From: Bombilactobacillus mellifer
Lineage (GTDB): Bacteria > Bacillota > Bacilli > Lactobacillales > Lactobacillaceae
NCBI RefSeq assembly: GCF_000970795.1
Contig: NZ_KQ034028.1
Span: forward strand, 472,127 to 536,126
Length of the DNA stretch: 64,000 nt
Direction: 5' to 3'
Below the pieces are notes generated by a model. It worked only from the letters and a program-made list of their open reading frames with translations. It was not told where the DNA came from and did no database searches. The stretch's first letter is position 1. Every line of letters begins with the position of its first letter. This document shows positions 8,031-17,859 of this stretch, in pieces. A program made the position numbers and the translations under genes.

Positions 8031-8170
8031 AAAAATGTAAATTATCAATCACTAATTTCTAGGTAATCGGTAGCAAATCCGGAGCTTTCGAAAATATTTA
8101 GTATTATTTTGTTATCTTTTTTTTAAAAAGACTATAAAAATTACAGCAAGAAAGTATAAATAAATTGTTA

Positions 8171-8176
8171 TAGAAT
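8171..8176 (+). promoter_or_regulatory. Candidate -10 element of the pdu promoter
   Basis: TAGAAT matches five of six bases of the -10 consensus, 55 bases ahead of pduA. No fitting -35 is seen 16-18 bases upstream, which would agree with an activator-dependent promoter. Confidence 0.3.
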
Positions 8177-8190
8177 TAACATGTATGGAA

Positions 8191-8205
8191 AGTTAAACGC
8201 TTTCT
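8191..8205 (+). promoter_or_regulatory. Catabolite-responsive element (cre) in front of pduA
   Basis: AGTTAAACGCTTTCT matches 13 of 15 positions of the cre consensus WTGWAARCGYTWNCW, including the central AAACGCTT. It lies 26 bases before the pduA start and just behind the candidate -10, where CcpA binding would block transcription in the presence of preferred sugars. Confidence 0.6.
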
Positions 8206-8230
8206 TAACTATATCTGAGGAGGATTTACC

Positions 8231-8509
8231 ATGGAACAAGAAGCATTAGGATTAATTGAAACAAAAGGCTTGGTGGCCTCCATTGAAGCTGCCGATGCAA
8301 TGGTTAAAGCCGCTAATGTGGAATTAATTGGTCAAGAGAAAATTGGACACGGTTTGGTAACAGTAATGGTACGTGGTGATGTGGGAGCTGTGAAAGCTTC
8401 TGTAGATGCTGGAGTACAAGCTGCTGAGAATATCGGCGAAGTACTGTCTAATTATGTAATTCCACGTCCACATACTGATGTTGAAAAAATTCTCCCGCAT
8501 AAAGAATAA
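8231..8509 (+). CDS. pduA: Microcompartment shell protein PduA (BMC-H hexamer)
   Basis: 92 residues, one BMC domain covering almost the whole chain ([20 protein letters not shown], then [13 protein letters not shown] and [14 protein letters not shown]). PduA hexamers tile the shell facets and their pore passes substrate while retaining propionaldehyde. GAGGAGG lies 8 bases before ATG. First gene of the pdu operon, under the cre site. Close to PduJ at 15024; differences are mostly in the termini. Confidence 0.95.
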   Translation: MEQEALGLIETKGLVASIEAADAMVKAANVELIGQEKIGHGLVTVMVRGDVGAVKASVDAGVQAAENIGEVLSNYVIPRPHTDVEKILPHKE

Positions 8510-8563
8510 TAACTATCATTTATTAATCGAAAAGGTTAACAAAGGATAGGCGGTTAGGAGGTA

Positions 8564-9289
8564 GTGATTAGATTGGATAATTTTTTAAATTCAACCAGTG
8601 TAGTGCCAGAATTTGTTGGTGCCAGCAAGGCCGGGGACACAATTGGTATGTGCATTCCTAGTGTAGATCCATTGTTGCTCGATCAACTTCACGTTGAAAA
8701 AAAGTATTCCGTAATTGGGCTCTTGAGTGCTCGAACTGGCGCTGGTCCCCAAATTATGGCTATGGATGAAGGGGTCAAGGCAACTAATACTGAGTGTATT
8801 GATGTTGAATGGCCGCGTGATACTAAAGGCGGCGGTGGTCATGGCTCTTTAATTATTATTGGAGGTTATGATCCATCGGATGTACGCCAAGCTATTACAG
8901 TTGCCTTGGATAATTTACATCGAACCTTGGGTGATGTTTATAACTCCGCTGCAGGTCACTTGGAATTACAATATACGGCTCGTGCTGCAGGCGCGGCGCA
9001 CCTTGGCTTAGGAGCAGTAGAAGGCAAAGCTTATGGTTTGATTTGTGGCTGTCCTTCTGGCATTGGTGTGGTCATGGCGGATACAGCTTTGAAAACCGCA
9101 GGGGTTCATGTCATTTCTTTTGCTTCGCCTAGTCATGGAACCAGTTTTTCAAATGAAGGAACTCTGCATATTTATGGCGATTCAGGTGCCGTTCGTCAGT
9201 CAGTCATTGCTGGTCGTGAAGTAGGGCTAAAATTATTGAGCCAATTAGGCGATACGCCAGTTAATGATTTTCCTGCATATATTCACTAA
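8564..9289 (+). CDS. pduB: Microcompartment shell protein PduB (BMC-T, short form)
   Basis: 241 residues with two tandem BMC domains (first around TIGMCIPSVDPLLLDQL, second around AYGLICGCPSGIGVVMADTAL). BMC-T trimers are major shell parts. The start is open: GTG 8564 lies only 2 bases behind AGGAGG (8556-8561), while in-frame TTG 8573 lies 11 behind it and would give MDNFLNSTS. Either way the roughly 37-residue N-terminal extension of Salmonella PduB, which ties cargo to the shell, is missing and the product corresponds to PduB-prime. Confidence 0.93.
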   Translation: MIRLDNFLNSTSVVPEFVGASKAGDTIGMCIPSVDPLLLDQLHVEKKYSVIGLLSARTGAGPQIMAMDEGVKATNTECIDVEWPRDTKGGGGHGSLIIIGGYDPSDVRQAITVALDNLHRTLGDVYNSAAGHLELQYTARAAGAAHLGLGAVEGKAYGLICGCPSGIGVVMADTALKTAGVHVISFASPSHGTSFSNEGTLHIYGDSGAVRQSVIAGREVGLKLLSQLGDTPVNDFPAYIH

Positions 9290-9311
9290 TTGCGAAAGGA
9301 GGAATTAGTGC

Positions 9312-10988
9312 ATGAAACGTCAAAAACGTTTTGAAGAATTAGAAAAGCGTCCGGTTCATTTAGATGGTTTTGTTAAAGAATGGCCGGATGAAGGTTTCGT
9401 AGCAATGATGGGACCGAATGATCCCAAACCAAGTATTAAGATTGAAAATGGTGTGGTCACGGAGTTAGATAGCAAAAAACGGGCCGATTTTGATCTGATT
9501 GATTTATACATTGCCAAATATGGCATTAATTTGGATAAAGCTGAAGAAGTTATGGCGATGGACTCCACGAAGATTGCCAATATGTTAGTTGATCCTAATG
9601 TAGCTCGCAAGGATTTAATTGAAATTACGACTGCTATGACCCCGGCAAAAGCCGAAGAAGTGATTAGTAAATTGGACTTTGGCGAAATGATCATGGCTAC
9701 CAAAAAAATGCGACCGCGTCGGACGCCAGCGACTCAGTGTCATGTTACCAACACCTTAGATAATCCCGTGGAAATTGCTGCCGATGCTGCCGATGCTGCT
9801 TTGCGGGGATTTCCTGAACAAGAAACGACGACTGCAGTAGCACGTTATGCACCTTTAAATGCGATTTCGATTTTAGTAGGCTCACAAACCGGACGTCCAG
9901 GGGTATTAACACAATGTTCCGTGGAAGAAGCTGCCGAATTAAGTCTAGGTATGCGGGGATTTACTAGTTATGCCGAAACCGTTAGCGTGTACGGAACCGA
10001 TCGGGTCTTTACCGATGGTGATGATACTCCATGGTCCAAGGGCTTCTTAGCTTCTTGTTATGCTTCCCGGGGATTGAAGATGCGGTTTACTTCTGGTTCC
10101 GGTTCGGAAGTATTAATGGGTTATACCGAAGGCAAGTCCATGTTATATTTGGAAGCTCGTTGTATTTATATTACAAAAGCTTCCGGTGTACAAGGTTTAC
10201 AAAACGGTGGTGTTAGTTGTATTGGTATCCCAGGAGCTGTACCTTCAGGCATTCGGTCCGTTCTAGGTGAAAACCTATTATGTATGATGGTTGATTTGGA
10301 ATGTGCTTCCGGTAATGATCAAACCTTTTCTCACTCCGATATGCGGCGGACCGAACGGATGCTGGGTCAATTCATTGCTGGAACGGATTATATTTCTTCG
10401 GGTTATTCTTCAGTACCTAATTATGATAATACTTTTGCTGGTTCTAATGTGGATGCCATGGACTACGATGATTATTATGTCATGGAACGTGATTTATGCA
10501 TCAATGGTGGAATCCATCCCGCAAAAGAAAGCGATATTATTAAGGCTCGGAATAAAGCAGCTAAAGCATTACAGGCGGTTTTTGATGACTTAGGGTTACC
10601 AAAAATTACAGACGAAGAAGTAGAAGCTGCCACCTATGCCAACACACATGATGATATGCCTAAGCGGGACATGGTTACTGATATGAAGGCCGCACAAGAT
10701 ATATTAGCGCATGATACTACAGCGGTGGACATTATTAAAGCTTTGTATAACCATGGTTTCAAAGATGTAGCCCAAGCCATCTTGAACTTACAAAAACAAA
10801 AAGTTGCGGGTGACTTTTTACAAACTTCTTCAATTTTTGATAAAGACTGGAATATCATTTCTGCAATTAATGATGCTAATGATTATCAAGGCCCTGGTAC
10901 CGGCTATCGTTTGGAAAATGATCACGACGAATGGGAGCGCATTAAAAATCTTCCTTTTGCCATAGATCCACAAAACATGGAATATTAA
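9312..10988 (+). CDS. pduC: Propanediol/glycerol dehydratase, large (alpha) subunit
   Basis: 558 residues, the length of known alpha subunits. Family segments include KRFEELEKRPVHLDGFVKEW at the N-terminus, FVAMMGPNDPKPSI, and the TIM-barrel stretch RGLKMRFTSGSGSE. Adenosylcobalamin-dependent radical enzyme converting 1,2-propanediol to propionaldehyde, or glycerol to 3-hydroxypropionaldehyde (reuterin). Acts in the microcompartment lumen with PduD and PduE. Strong AAAGGAGG site before ATG. Glycerol inactivates this enzyme class, which explains the reactivase PduGH downstream. Confidence 0.97.
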   Translation: MKRQKRFEELEKRPVHLDGFVKEWPDEGFVAMMGPNDPKPSIKIENGVVTELDSKKRADFDLIDLYIAKYGINLDKAEEVMAMDSTKIANMLVDPNVARKDLIEITTAMTPAKAEEVISKLDFGEMIMATKKMRPRRTPATQCHVTNTLDNPVEIAADAADAALRGFPEQETTTAVARYAPLNAISILVGSQTGRPGVLTQCSVEEAAELSLGMRGFTSYAETVSVYGTDRVFTDGDDTPWSKGFLASCYASRGLKMRFTSGSGSEVLMGYTEGKSMLYLEARCIYITKASGVQGLQNGGVSCIGIPGAVPSGIRSVLGENLLCMMVDLECASGNDQTFSHSDMRRTERMLGQFIAGTDYISSGYSSVPNYDNTFAGSNVDAMDYDDYYVMERDLCINGGIHPAKESDIIKARNKAAKALQAVFDDLGLPKITDEEVEAATYANTHDDMPKRDMVTDMKAAQDILAHDTTAVDIIKALYNHGFKDVAQAILNLQKQKVAGDFLQTSSIFDKDWNIISAINDANDYQGPGTGYRLENDHDEWERIKNLPFAIDPQNMEY

Positions 10989-11009
10989 TTTGAAAGAGGT
11001 GATTTTGTA

Positions 11010-11708
11010 ATGGCTGAAAAAATTGATGAAACATTAATTCGTAAAATTGTTCAAGAAGTCTTAACGGAAACTAATCAAATTGATGTCCCAATTGATTTCA
11101 ATCAATCCACAGCATCCCCAACTACTCAAGCAACACCCGCAGCCAATGCTGATACTCCGCAAACGGTAGATTGGTTTGAACATGTAGGACCTGCCAAAAT
11201 GGGTGTTTCTAAAGACGAAGTAGTGATTGCTGTAGCTCCGGCTTTTGCGGAAGTGTTAACAAAAACTATTGTCGGCATTCCTCATAAAGACGTGATTCGA
11301 CAAATTATCGCGGGCATTGAAGAGGAAGGTCTCAAAGCCCGGGTTATTAAAGTCTATCGGACGTCAGATGTTTCTTTCTGCAGTGCAGCGGGGGATAAAT
11401 TATCAGGTTCAGGTATTGCCATTGGTTTGCAATCCAAAGGGACAGCGGTGATTCATCAAAAAGATCAAGATCCTTTAACTAATCTGGAATTGTTCCCACA
11501 AGCACCGGTCTTGGATTTGGAAACTTATCGGGCAATTGGGAAAAACGCTGCGATGTATGCTGAAGGCAAAGCCCCCGAACCAGTACCAGCAGTGAATGAT
11601 CAAATGGCTCGGGCTCAATATATTGCTCTAGCAGCCTTACTGCATATTAAAGAAACCCACCAAGTAGTTATTGGTAAACCTGAAGAAGAAATTAAGATAA
11701 ATTTATAA
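11010..11708 (+). CDS. pduD: Propanediol/glycerol dehydratase, medium (beta) subunit
   Basis: 232 residues. The N-terminus [19 protein letters not shown] is an amphipathic helix followed by a Pro/Ala/Thr-rich linker (to about residue 50), the layout of the known PduD encapsulation peptide; the catalytic core begins near [20 protein letters not shown]. With PduC it encloses the corrin cofactor. AAAGAGGTG precedes the ATG; 21 bases after pduC. Confidence 0.96.
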   Translation: MAEKIDETLIRKIVQEVLTETNQIDVPIDFNQSTASPTTQATPAANADTPQTVDWFEHVGPAKMGVSKDEVVIAVAPAFAEVLTKTIVGIPHKDVIRQIIAGIEEEGLKARVIKVYRTSDVSFCSAAGDKLSGSGIAIGLQSKGTAVIHQKDQDPLTNLELFPQAPVLDLETYRAIGKNAAMYAEGKAPEPVPAVNDQMARAQYIALAALLHIKETHQVVIGKPEEEIKINL

Positions 11709-11723
11709 AAAGGAGGCTTATAG

Positions 11724-12239
11724 ATGAGTGAAGTTGACGATTTAGTAGCTAAAATTATGAAACAAGTTAGCGCTAATACTAATCAAAATGCTAACGCAAC
11801 TGCAACTACTAGTGCAGCGGAAAAATCTTTAACAGCTGAAGATTATCCGTTGTATTCTAAACATCCAGAGTTAGTGCATTCACCTTCTGGGAAAAAATTG
11901 GATGAAATCACTTTGGACAAAGTCTTGAATCAAGAAATTGATTCCAAAGATTTGCGAATCACTGCAGATACGTTGAAATTACAAGGCCAAATTGCTGCTA
12001 GCGCTGGTCGACCTGCTATTCAAAAGAATTTACAGCGGGCAGCAGAATTAACTCGAATCCCTGATGAACGGGTATTGCAGATGTATAACTCCTTGCGGCC
12101 TTATCGGTCTACTAAACAAGAATTGTTGGATATTTCTGAGGAATTAAAAACTAAATACAATGCACCTGTATGTTCAGATTGGTTCAAAGAAGCTGCTGAA
12201 TACTATGAAAGCCGGAAAAAGTTAAAAGGCGATAACTAA
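11724..12239 (+). CDS. pduE: Propanediol/glycerol dehydratase, small (gamma) subunit
   Basis: 171 residues. Begins with amphipathic helix VDDLVAKIMKQVS and an Asn/Thr/Ala linker to about residue 35, then the family core from YPLYSKHPELVHSPSGK to RPYRSTKQELLDISEEL. Completes the (alpha-beta-gamma)2 holoenzyme. AAGGAGG precedes ATG; 15 bases after pduD. Confidence 0.96.
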   Translation: MSEVDDLVAKIMKQVSANTNQNANATATTSAAEKSLTAEDYPLYSKHPELVHSPSGKKLDEITLDKVLNQEIDSKDLRITADTLKLQGQIAASAGRPAIQKNLQRAAELTRIPDERVLQMYNSLRPYRSTKQELLDISEELKTKYNAPVCSDWFKEAAEYYESRKKLKGDN

Positions 12240-12260
12240 TTAAGTTGAGGAGTTGGCAAT

Positions 12261-14454
<2,194 letters not shown>

Positions 14455-14465
14455 AAGGTGATTTC

Positions 14466-15011
14466 ATGAGAGCGTTAGGATATGTAGAATGTTTGGGATT
14501 GTCTGGCGCGATTGTGGCAGCCGATAAAATGTTAAAAACTGCGGAAATTGAATTAAAGACTATTCAGAATACCAAAGGTAACGGTTGGATTACGTTAGAA
14601 ATTGCCGGCGACATTGCTGCAGTGAAAGTTGCTGTCGATAGTGTCAAGCAAGATTTGCCTAAAGTATTTGTTTCAGCAGCCGTATTTGGTAGCCCTGCAC
14701 CCGGATTAGATTCCTTAGGTGCAACTGATGTTTTTCAATCAGCTGTGGCAGCTAACGCAAATAACCATTCGGATACACAATTAGCAACAGACCCAAAATC
14801 AGAAACAAGTAATGAAACCACAATAACGCAGGAGCCTTCCGTAGACTCTTCGGTCGTAGATTCAGAAGTGGATGCTACAGACGTCAACGAAAATACTTCT
14901 GCAGCAACCAAGACTGCGACTTGTAATTTGTGTGGTGATCCGAATTGCCCTCGCAAATTAGGTGAACCGCATAAGATGTGTATTCATTATGACGAATTAA
15001 ATAACAAATAG
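14466..15011 (+). CDS. pduK: Microcompartment shell protein PduK with cysteine-rich tail
   Basis: 181 residues: an N-terminal BMC domain (about 1-90; ALGYVECLGLSGAIVAADKM), a long Ser/Thr/Glu-rich linker (about 95-150) and a C-terminal segment with four cysteines in CX2CX4CX10C spacing (CNLCGDPNCP ... HKMC). The tail may hold an Fe-S cluster or zinc, as proposed for PduK homologues; the metal is not decided by sequence. A minor shell protein. AAAAGGTGA lies before ATG; 11 bases after pduH. Confidence 0.92.
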   Translation: MRALGYVECLGLSGAIVAADKMLKTAEIELKTIQNTKGNGWITLEIAGDIAAVKVAVDSVKQDLPKVFVSAAVFGSPAPGLDSLGATDVFQSAVAANANNHSDTQLATDPKSETSNETTITQEPSVDSSVVDSEVDATDVNENTSAATKTATCNLCGDPNCPRKLGEPHKMCIHYDELNNK

Positions 15012-15023
15012 GAGGAATAAATT

Positions 15024-15314
15024 ATGAATAATGCACTAGGAATGATTGAAACGAAAGGTTTAGTAGCTTCTATTGAAGCTGCCGATCAAATGGTGAAGGC
15101 TGCTAATGTTCATATGATGGGACAGGAAAAAATTGGTAGTGGTTTAGTAACAGTTATGATTCGTGGAGATGTCGGCGCCGTTAAAGCTGCTGTGGAAGCT
15201 GGAGTACAGGCTGCTGAAAATGTGGGCGAAGTTATTTCTTCGTATGTCATTCCACGTCCTCATGAAGAAGTTGAAAAAATTTTGCCAAATACAAACAAGA
15301 ATACTGAAGAATAA
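15024..15314 (+). CDS. pduJ: Microcompartment shell protein PduJ (BMC-H hexamer)
   Basis: 96 residues, one BMC domain, very like PduA (shared [20 protein letters not shown] core, [27 protein letters not shown]). PduJ is normally the most abundant facet protein. AGGAGG precedes ATG by 8 bases. The naming PduA versus PduJ rests on gene order: A opens the operon, J follows K. Confidence 0.93.
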   Translation: MNNALGMIETKGLVASIEAADQMVKAANVHMMGQEKIGSGLVTVMIRGDVGAVKAAVEAGVQAAENVGEVISSYVIPRPHEEVEKILPNTNKNTEE

Positions 15315-15341
15315 TTAAATAAATAAAAGGAAGATTTTTAT

Positions 15342-15989
15342 ATGGACGATGAACATTTAAAAGCAGTTATTCGCAGAATTGTTCAAGAAACATTAAATCC
15401 CAATTTAGTACCGATTGGGGTATCGAATCACCATGTGCATTTAAGCCAGACTGATTTTCATAAATTATTTCCCAATCAAGAAATGACCGTTTTCAAGCAT
15501 TTAAAGCAGCATGCTGATTTTGCTTCCAATGAAACAGTGGATATTATTGGTCCCAAAGGTGAAATTGATCATGTACGTGTTTTGGGACCTTATCGCAAGC
15601 ACTCACAAGTCGAAATTGCTCGTTCTGAGAACTTTCAATTGGGAGTGGATGCCCCCGTTCGGCTTTCTGGGAATCTAGATAATACACCAACCGTTAAATT
15701 ACGGAGTGCTAATGCTGAAATTGAAGTTTCAGGAGTGATTGTAGCTAAGCGCCATATCCATATGAGTTTAGATGACGCCAAAAGATTAGGCGTTAAGCTA
15801 GGTGATACTTTACGCGTCGAAATTGATGGCGAAGGTGAACGGAAAACAATTTTTGACGATGTGGTTGCTCGTCCGCGGGAAGATTTCATTTTAGAAATGC
15901 ATATTGATACTGATGAAGCGAATGCAGCTAATGTTGGCATGGGCAAAACTTCTTATGGCAAAATATTAGTTCAAAAAAATGAAAAATAA
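15342..15989 (+). CDS. pduL: Phosphate propanoyltransferase PduL
   Basis: 215 residues. Converts propionyl-CoA to propionyl phosphate in the lumen, recycling CoA. Two similar halves each with zinc-binding histidines: GVSNHHVHLS (about 27-36) and VAKRHIHMS (about 137-145). The N-terminal helix LKAVIRRIVQETL is the known type of encapsulation peptide for PduL. Works with PduP upstream and the kinase PduW downstream. Confidence 0.95.
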   Translation: MDDEHLKAVIRRIVQETLNPNLVPIGVSNHHVHLSQTDFHKLFPNQEMTVFKHLKQHADFASNETVDIIGPKGEIDHVRVLGPYRKHSQVEIARSENFQLGVDAPVRLSGNLDNTPTVKLRSANAEIEVSGVIVAKRHIHMSLDDAKRLGVKLGDTLRVEIDGEGERKTIFDDVVARPREDFILEMHIDTDEANAANVGMGKTSYGKILVQKNEK

Positions 15990-16019
15990 TTCAAAAAAAT
16001 AAGGGGGAGGGTGTATTTA

Positions 16020-16523
16020 ATGGATAACCTTGTTGCCCAGGTTATGAAAAAGCTAGATGAAAGAGATCAAACAATCTTCCGTTGCGCTTATGTTAAGAAT
16101 ATAACTCCACCGGATAATGATATTTTTTTGGATCACGGACAAGTCTTTTTGCAAAATGTGGCAATTAATTTAGTTTTTAATTTATATTCGATGAATCAAC
16201 AGGATTTATGGGTTGCCTGGATACTAGATGGAATTAGTTACGATGTTAATTTCCGTTTAATGATTACCCAACAAATGATTAATTTTATTCCGCGCATGAT
16301 GGTTTTGGATTGGCCAATGTTATTTGTTGTTGACAATAAGCGGCCCTTGATTGCCAGCAGAAACCGGATTATTAGTCGTGCTGAATTAGCTGCTTTTCCA
16401 GATGAATCGATAATTATTCAATCTCAAAATCAAAAAATGACTGCAGATGCTATTGATATCTGTAGAATTAAAAATCTCAAAATTAAAATGAGGACTGAAG
16501 AAAATTGTATATGGCAAAAGTAA
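16020..16523 (+). CDS. pduM: Microcompartment assembly protein PduM
   Basis: 167 residues. Position between pduL and pduN and overall sequence fit PduM, a minor component required for proper compartment assembly in Salmonella; its biochemical role is unknown. The N-terminus MDNLVAQVMKKLDER forms an amphipathic helix like the cargo-targeting helices of PduD, PduE and PduP. ATG 16020 has GGGAGG 9 bases upstream; the in-frame GTG 16011 would abut that site. The gene's end overlaps pduN. Confidence 0.8.
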   Translation: MDNLVAQVMKKLDERDQTIFRCAYVKNITPPDNDIFLDHGQVFLQNVAINLVFNLYSMNQQDLWVAWILDGISYDVNFRLMITQQMINFIPRMMVLDWPMLFVVDNKRPLIASRNRIISRAELAAFPDESIIIQSQNQKMTADAIDICRIKNLKIKMRTEENCIWQK

Positions 16524-16786
16524 TTGGCAGCGTAGTTTCTACTCAAAAAGATCCTTCGCTTGTGGGTAAGAAATTAATGATTGTTCAACCAATTGATTCT
16601 AATAAAAATCCAATCCGCTCCGAAGAAATTGCTGCTGATTCGGTCAATGCCGGCATTGGTGAATATGTGTTAATTGTTAAAGGTGCTGGTGCGCGGAAAG
16701 CTGATGCCAAGAATAAGGATAATAACCGCGTACGCGATGTTAATGATTGTTCAATTGTTGGAATTATTGATCGTTTCGACAAGTGA
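16511..16786 (+). CDS. pduN: Microcompartment vertex protein PduN (BMC-P pentamer)
   Basis: 91 residues of the EutN/CcmL family: MAKVIGSVVSTQKDPSLVGKK at the start and a C-terminal IVGIIDRFD. Pentamers close the 12 vertices of the shell. ATG 16511 lies inside the end of pduM (13-base overlap) with no close ribosome site, so translation is probably coupled; TTG 16505 is an alternative. Confidence 0.92.
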   Translation: MAKVIGSVVSTQKDPSLVGKKLMIVQPIDSNKNPIRSEEIAADSVNAGIGEYVLIVKGAGARKADAKNKDNNRVRDVNDCSIVGIIDRFDK

Positions 16787-16803
16787 ATCTAAGGAGGTCT
16801 GCC

Positions 16804-17379
16804 ATGGCCATTTATACTAGGGGTGGCGATCATGGTAAAACCAGTTTGTTTGATGGGGCCCGAGTAGACAAATATTCTTTACGGGTTTCTACTTATGGGA
16901 CTTTTGATGAGTTAAATGCCAATATTAGTGTGGCCGAAAAACTTTGTCATAAAGTTGATAATCAAAAACTTCTCCAGCGAATTGAATATCGTATGTTCTT
17001 TTTACAGGGAGAAATTGCAACAGAAAATTCTCAATTATTTCAACAAAAAAGTCAAATAATCACCAACGAAGATGTAGATTTTTTAGAAAAAATAATTGAT
17101 CAATATCTGTTTGAACTACCGCCAGTTAATAGTTTTATTTTGCCGGGTTCCAGTTTGGCGGGAGCTCAATTACATGTTTGCCGGACCGTTTGTCGACGGG
17201 CGGAGCGACTGTTTACTCAATTATCACAAAAAATCAGTTTTCGACCTGAATTAGAAAAGTATATTAATCGACTATCTGACTTTCTTTATATAATTGCCAG
17301 ATCAGAAGACCAAGAAGCATTAATTGATCAAGTCACAGACCGGGTTTATCAAAAGTATCTGAATAAAGGAATGCCATAA
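16804..17379 (+). CDS. pduO: Cob(I)alamin adenosyltransferase PduO, N-terminal domain type
   Basis: 191 residues. ATP:cob(I)alamin adenosyltransferase of the PduO family: TRGGDHGKTSLFDG at the N-terminus binds ATP, and the C-terminal helices hold CRTVCRRAERL and INRLSDFLYI. It makes adenosylcobalamin for the dehydratase. AAGGAGGT (16791-16798) fits ATG 16804. Salmonella PduO carries a second, GlcG-like domain; here that domain is the next gene, 3 bases on. A second adenosyltransferase lies at 26017. Confidence 0.93.
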   Translation: MAIYTRGGDHGKTSLFDGARVDKYSLRVSTYGTFDELNANISVAEKLCHKVDNQKLLQRIEYRMFFLQGEIATENSQLFQQKSQIITNEDVDFLEKIIDQYLFELPPVNSFILPGSSLAGAQLHVCRTVCRRAERLFTQLSQKISFRPELEKYINRLSDFLYIIARSEDQEALIDQVTDRVYQKYLNKGMP

Positions 17380-17382
17380 GCG

Positions 17383-17856
17383 ATGAATGAAGAACAAGTT
17401 AGTAAAATCATACAAAAAGTAATCCAAGAAAATGATCAACAAGATTTATTTAATCTTCATAATATGGAACAAACGATTGCGGCCGCGGTCGCAAAAGCTA
17501 ACGAATTAAAAGTGGGGGTAACGATTGCCATTATGAAAGCGGACCAAGTGGTTCAAATGAGCTATCATATGCCCAATGCCAATCTCGTTAGTTGTACTTT
17601 AGCACCTAAAAAGGCTTGGTCAGCGCTTGCTATGAAAGAACCTACAAAAGATATTAGTAAGGATATCCAGCCTGGAGCAAGTTTATATCAAATGGAAACA
17701 ATGCTCGAGGGTAAATTAGCTTCTTTTGCTGGTGGTATTCCGGTGACAATTAATGGCAAAATCATTGGAGCCATTGGCGTTAGTGGTGGTCTCGTAGAAG
17801 AAGATCAAGCTATTTGTGAGGCCGCAGTTAAAGAATTTGTGAAAGAGAGTAATTAG
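17383..17856 (+). CDS. GlcG/HbpS-like protein (PduO C-terminal domain as a separate gene)
   Basis: 157 residues of the DUF336/GlcG family: VAKANELKVGVTIAIMKADQ, then GAIGVSGG with the conserved C-terminal part. In Salmonella PduO this domain is fused to the adenosyltransferase and can bind heme or corrinoid; free versions occur in other operons. The first 20 residues (NEEQVSKIIQKVIQEND) form an amphipathic helix resembling the cargo helices of PduD, PduL and PduP, so I infer it is enclosed in the compartment. Weak ribosome site; 3 bases after pduO and 3 before pduP. Confidence 0.85.
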   Translation: MNEEQVSKIIQKVIQENDQQDLFNLHNMEQTIAAAVAKANELKVGVTIAIMKADQVVQMSYHMPNANLVSCTLAPKKAWSALAMKEPTKDISKDIQPGASLYQMETMLEGKLASFAGGIPVTINGKIIGAIGVSGGLVEEDQAICEAAVKEFVKESN

Positions 17857-17859
17857 AAT

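Noticed and set aside
9356-9703. 115-codon open frame antisense to pduC
   Set aside because: Shadow; Ser/Ile-rich composition and no start signals.
10031-10593. Open frames inside pduC in another + strand frame
   Set aside because: pduC is complete and conserved through this stretch; these are frame shadows.
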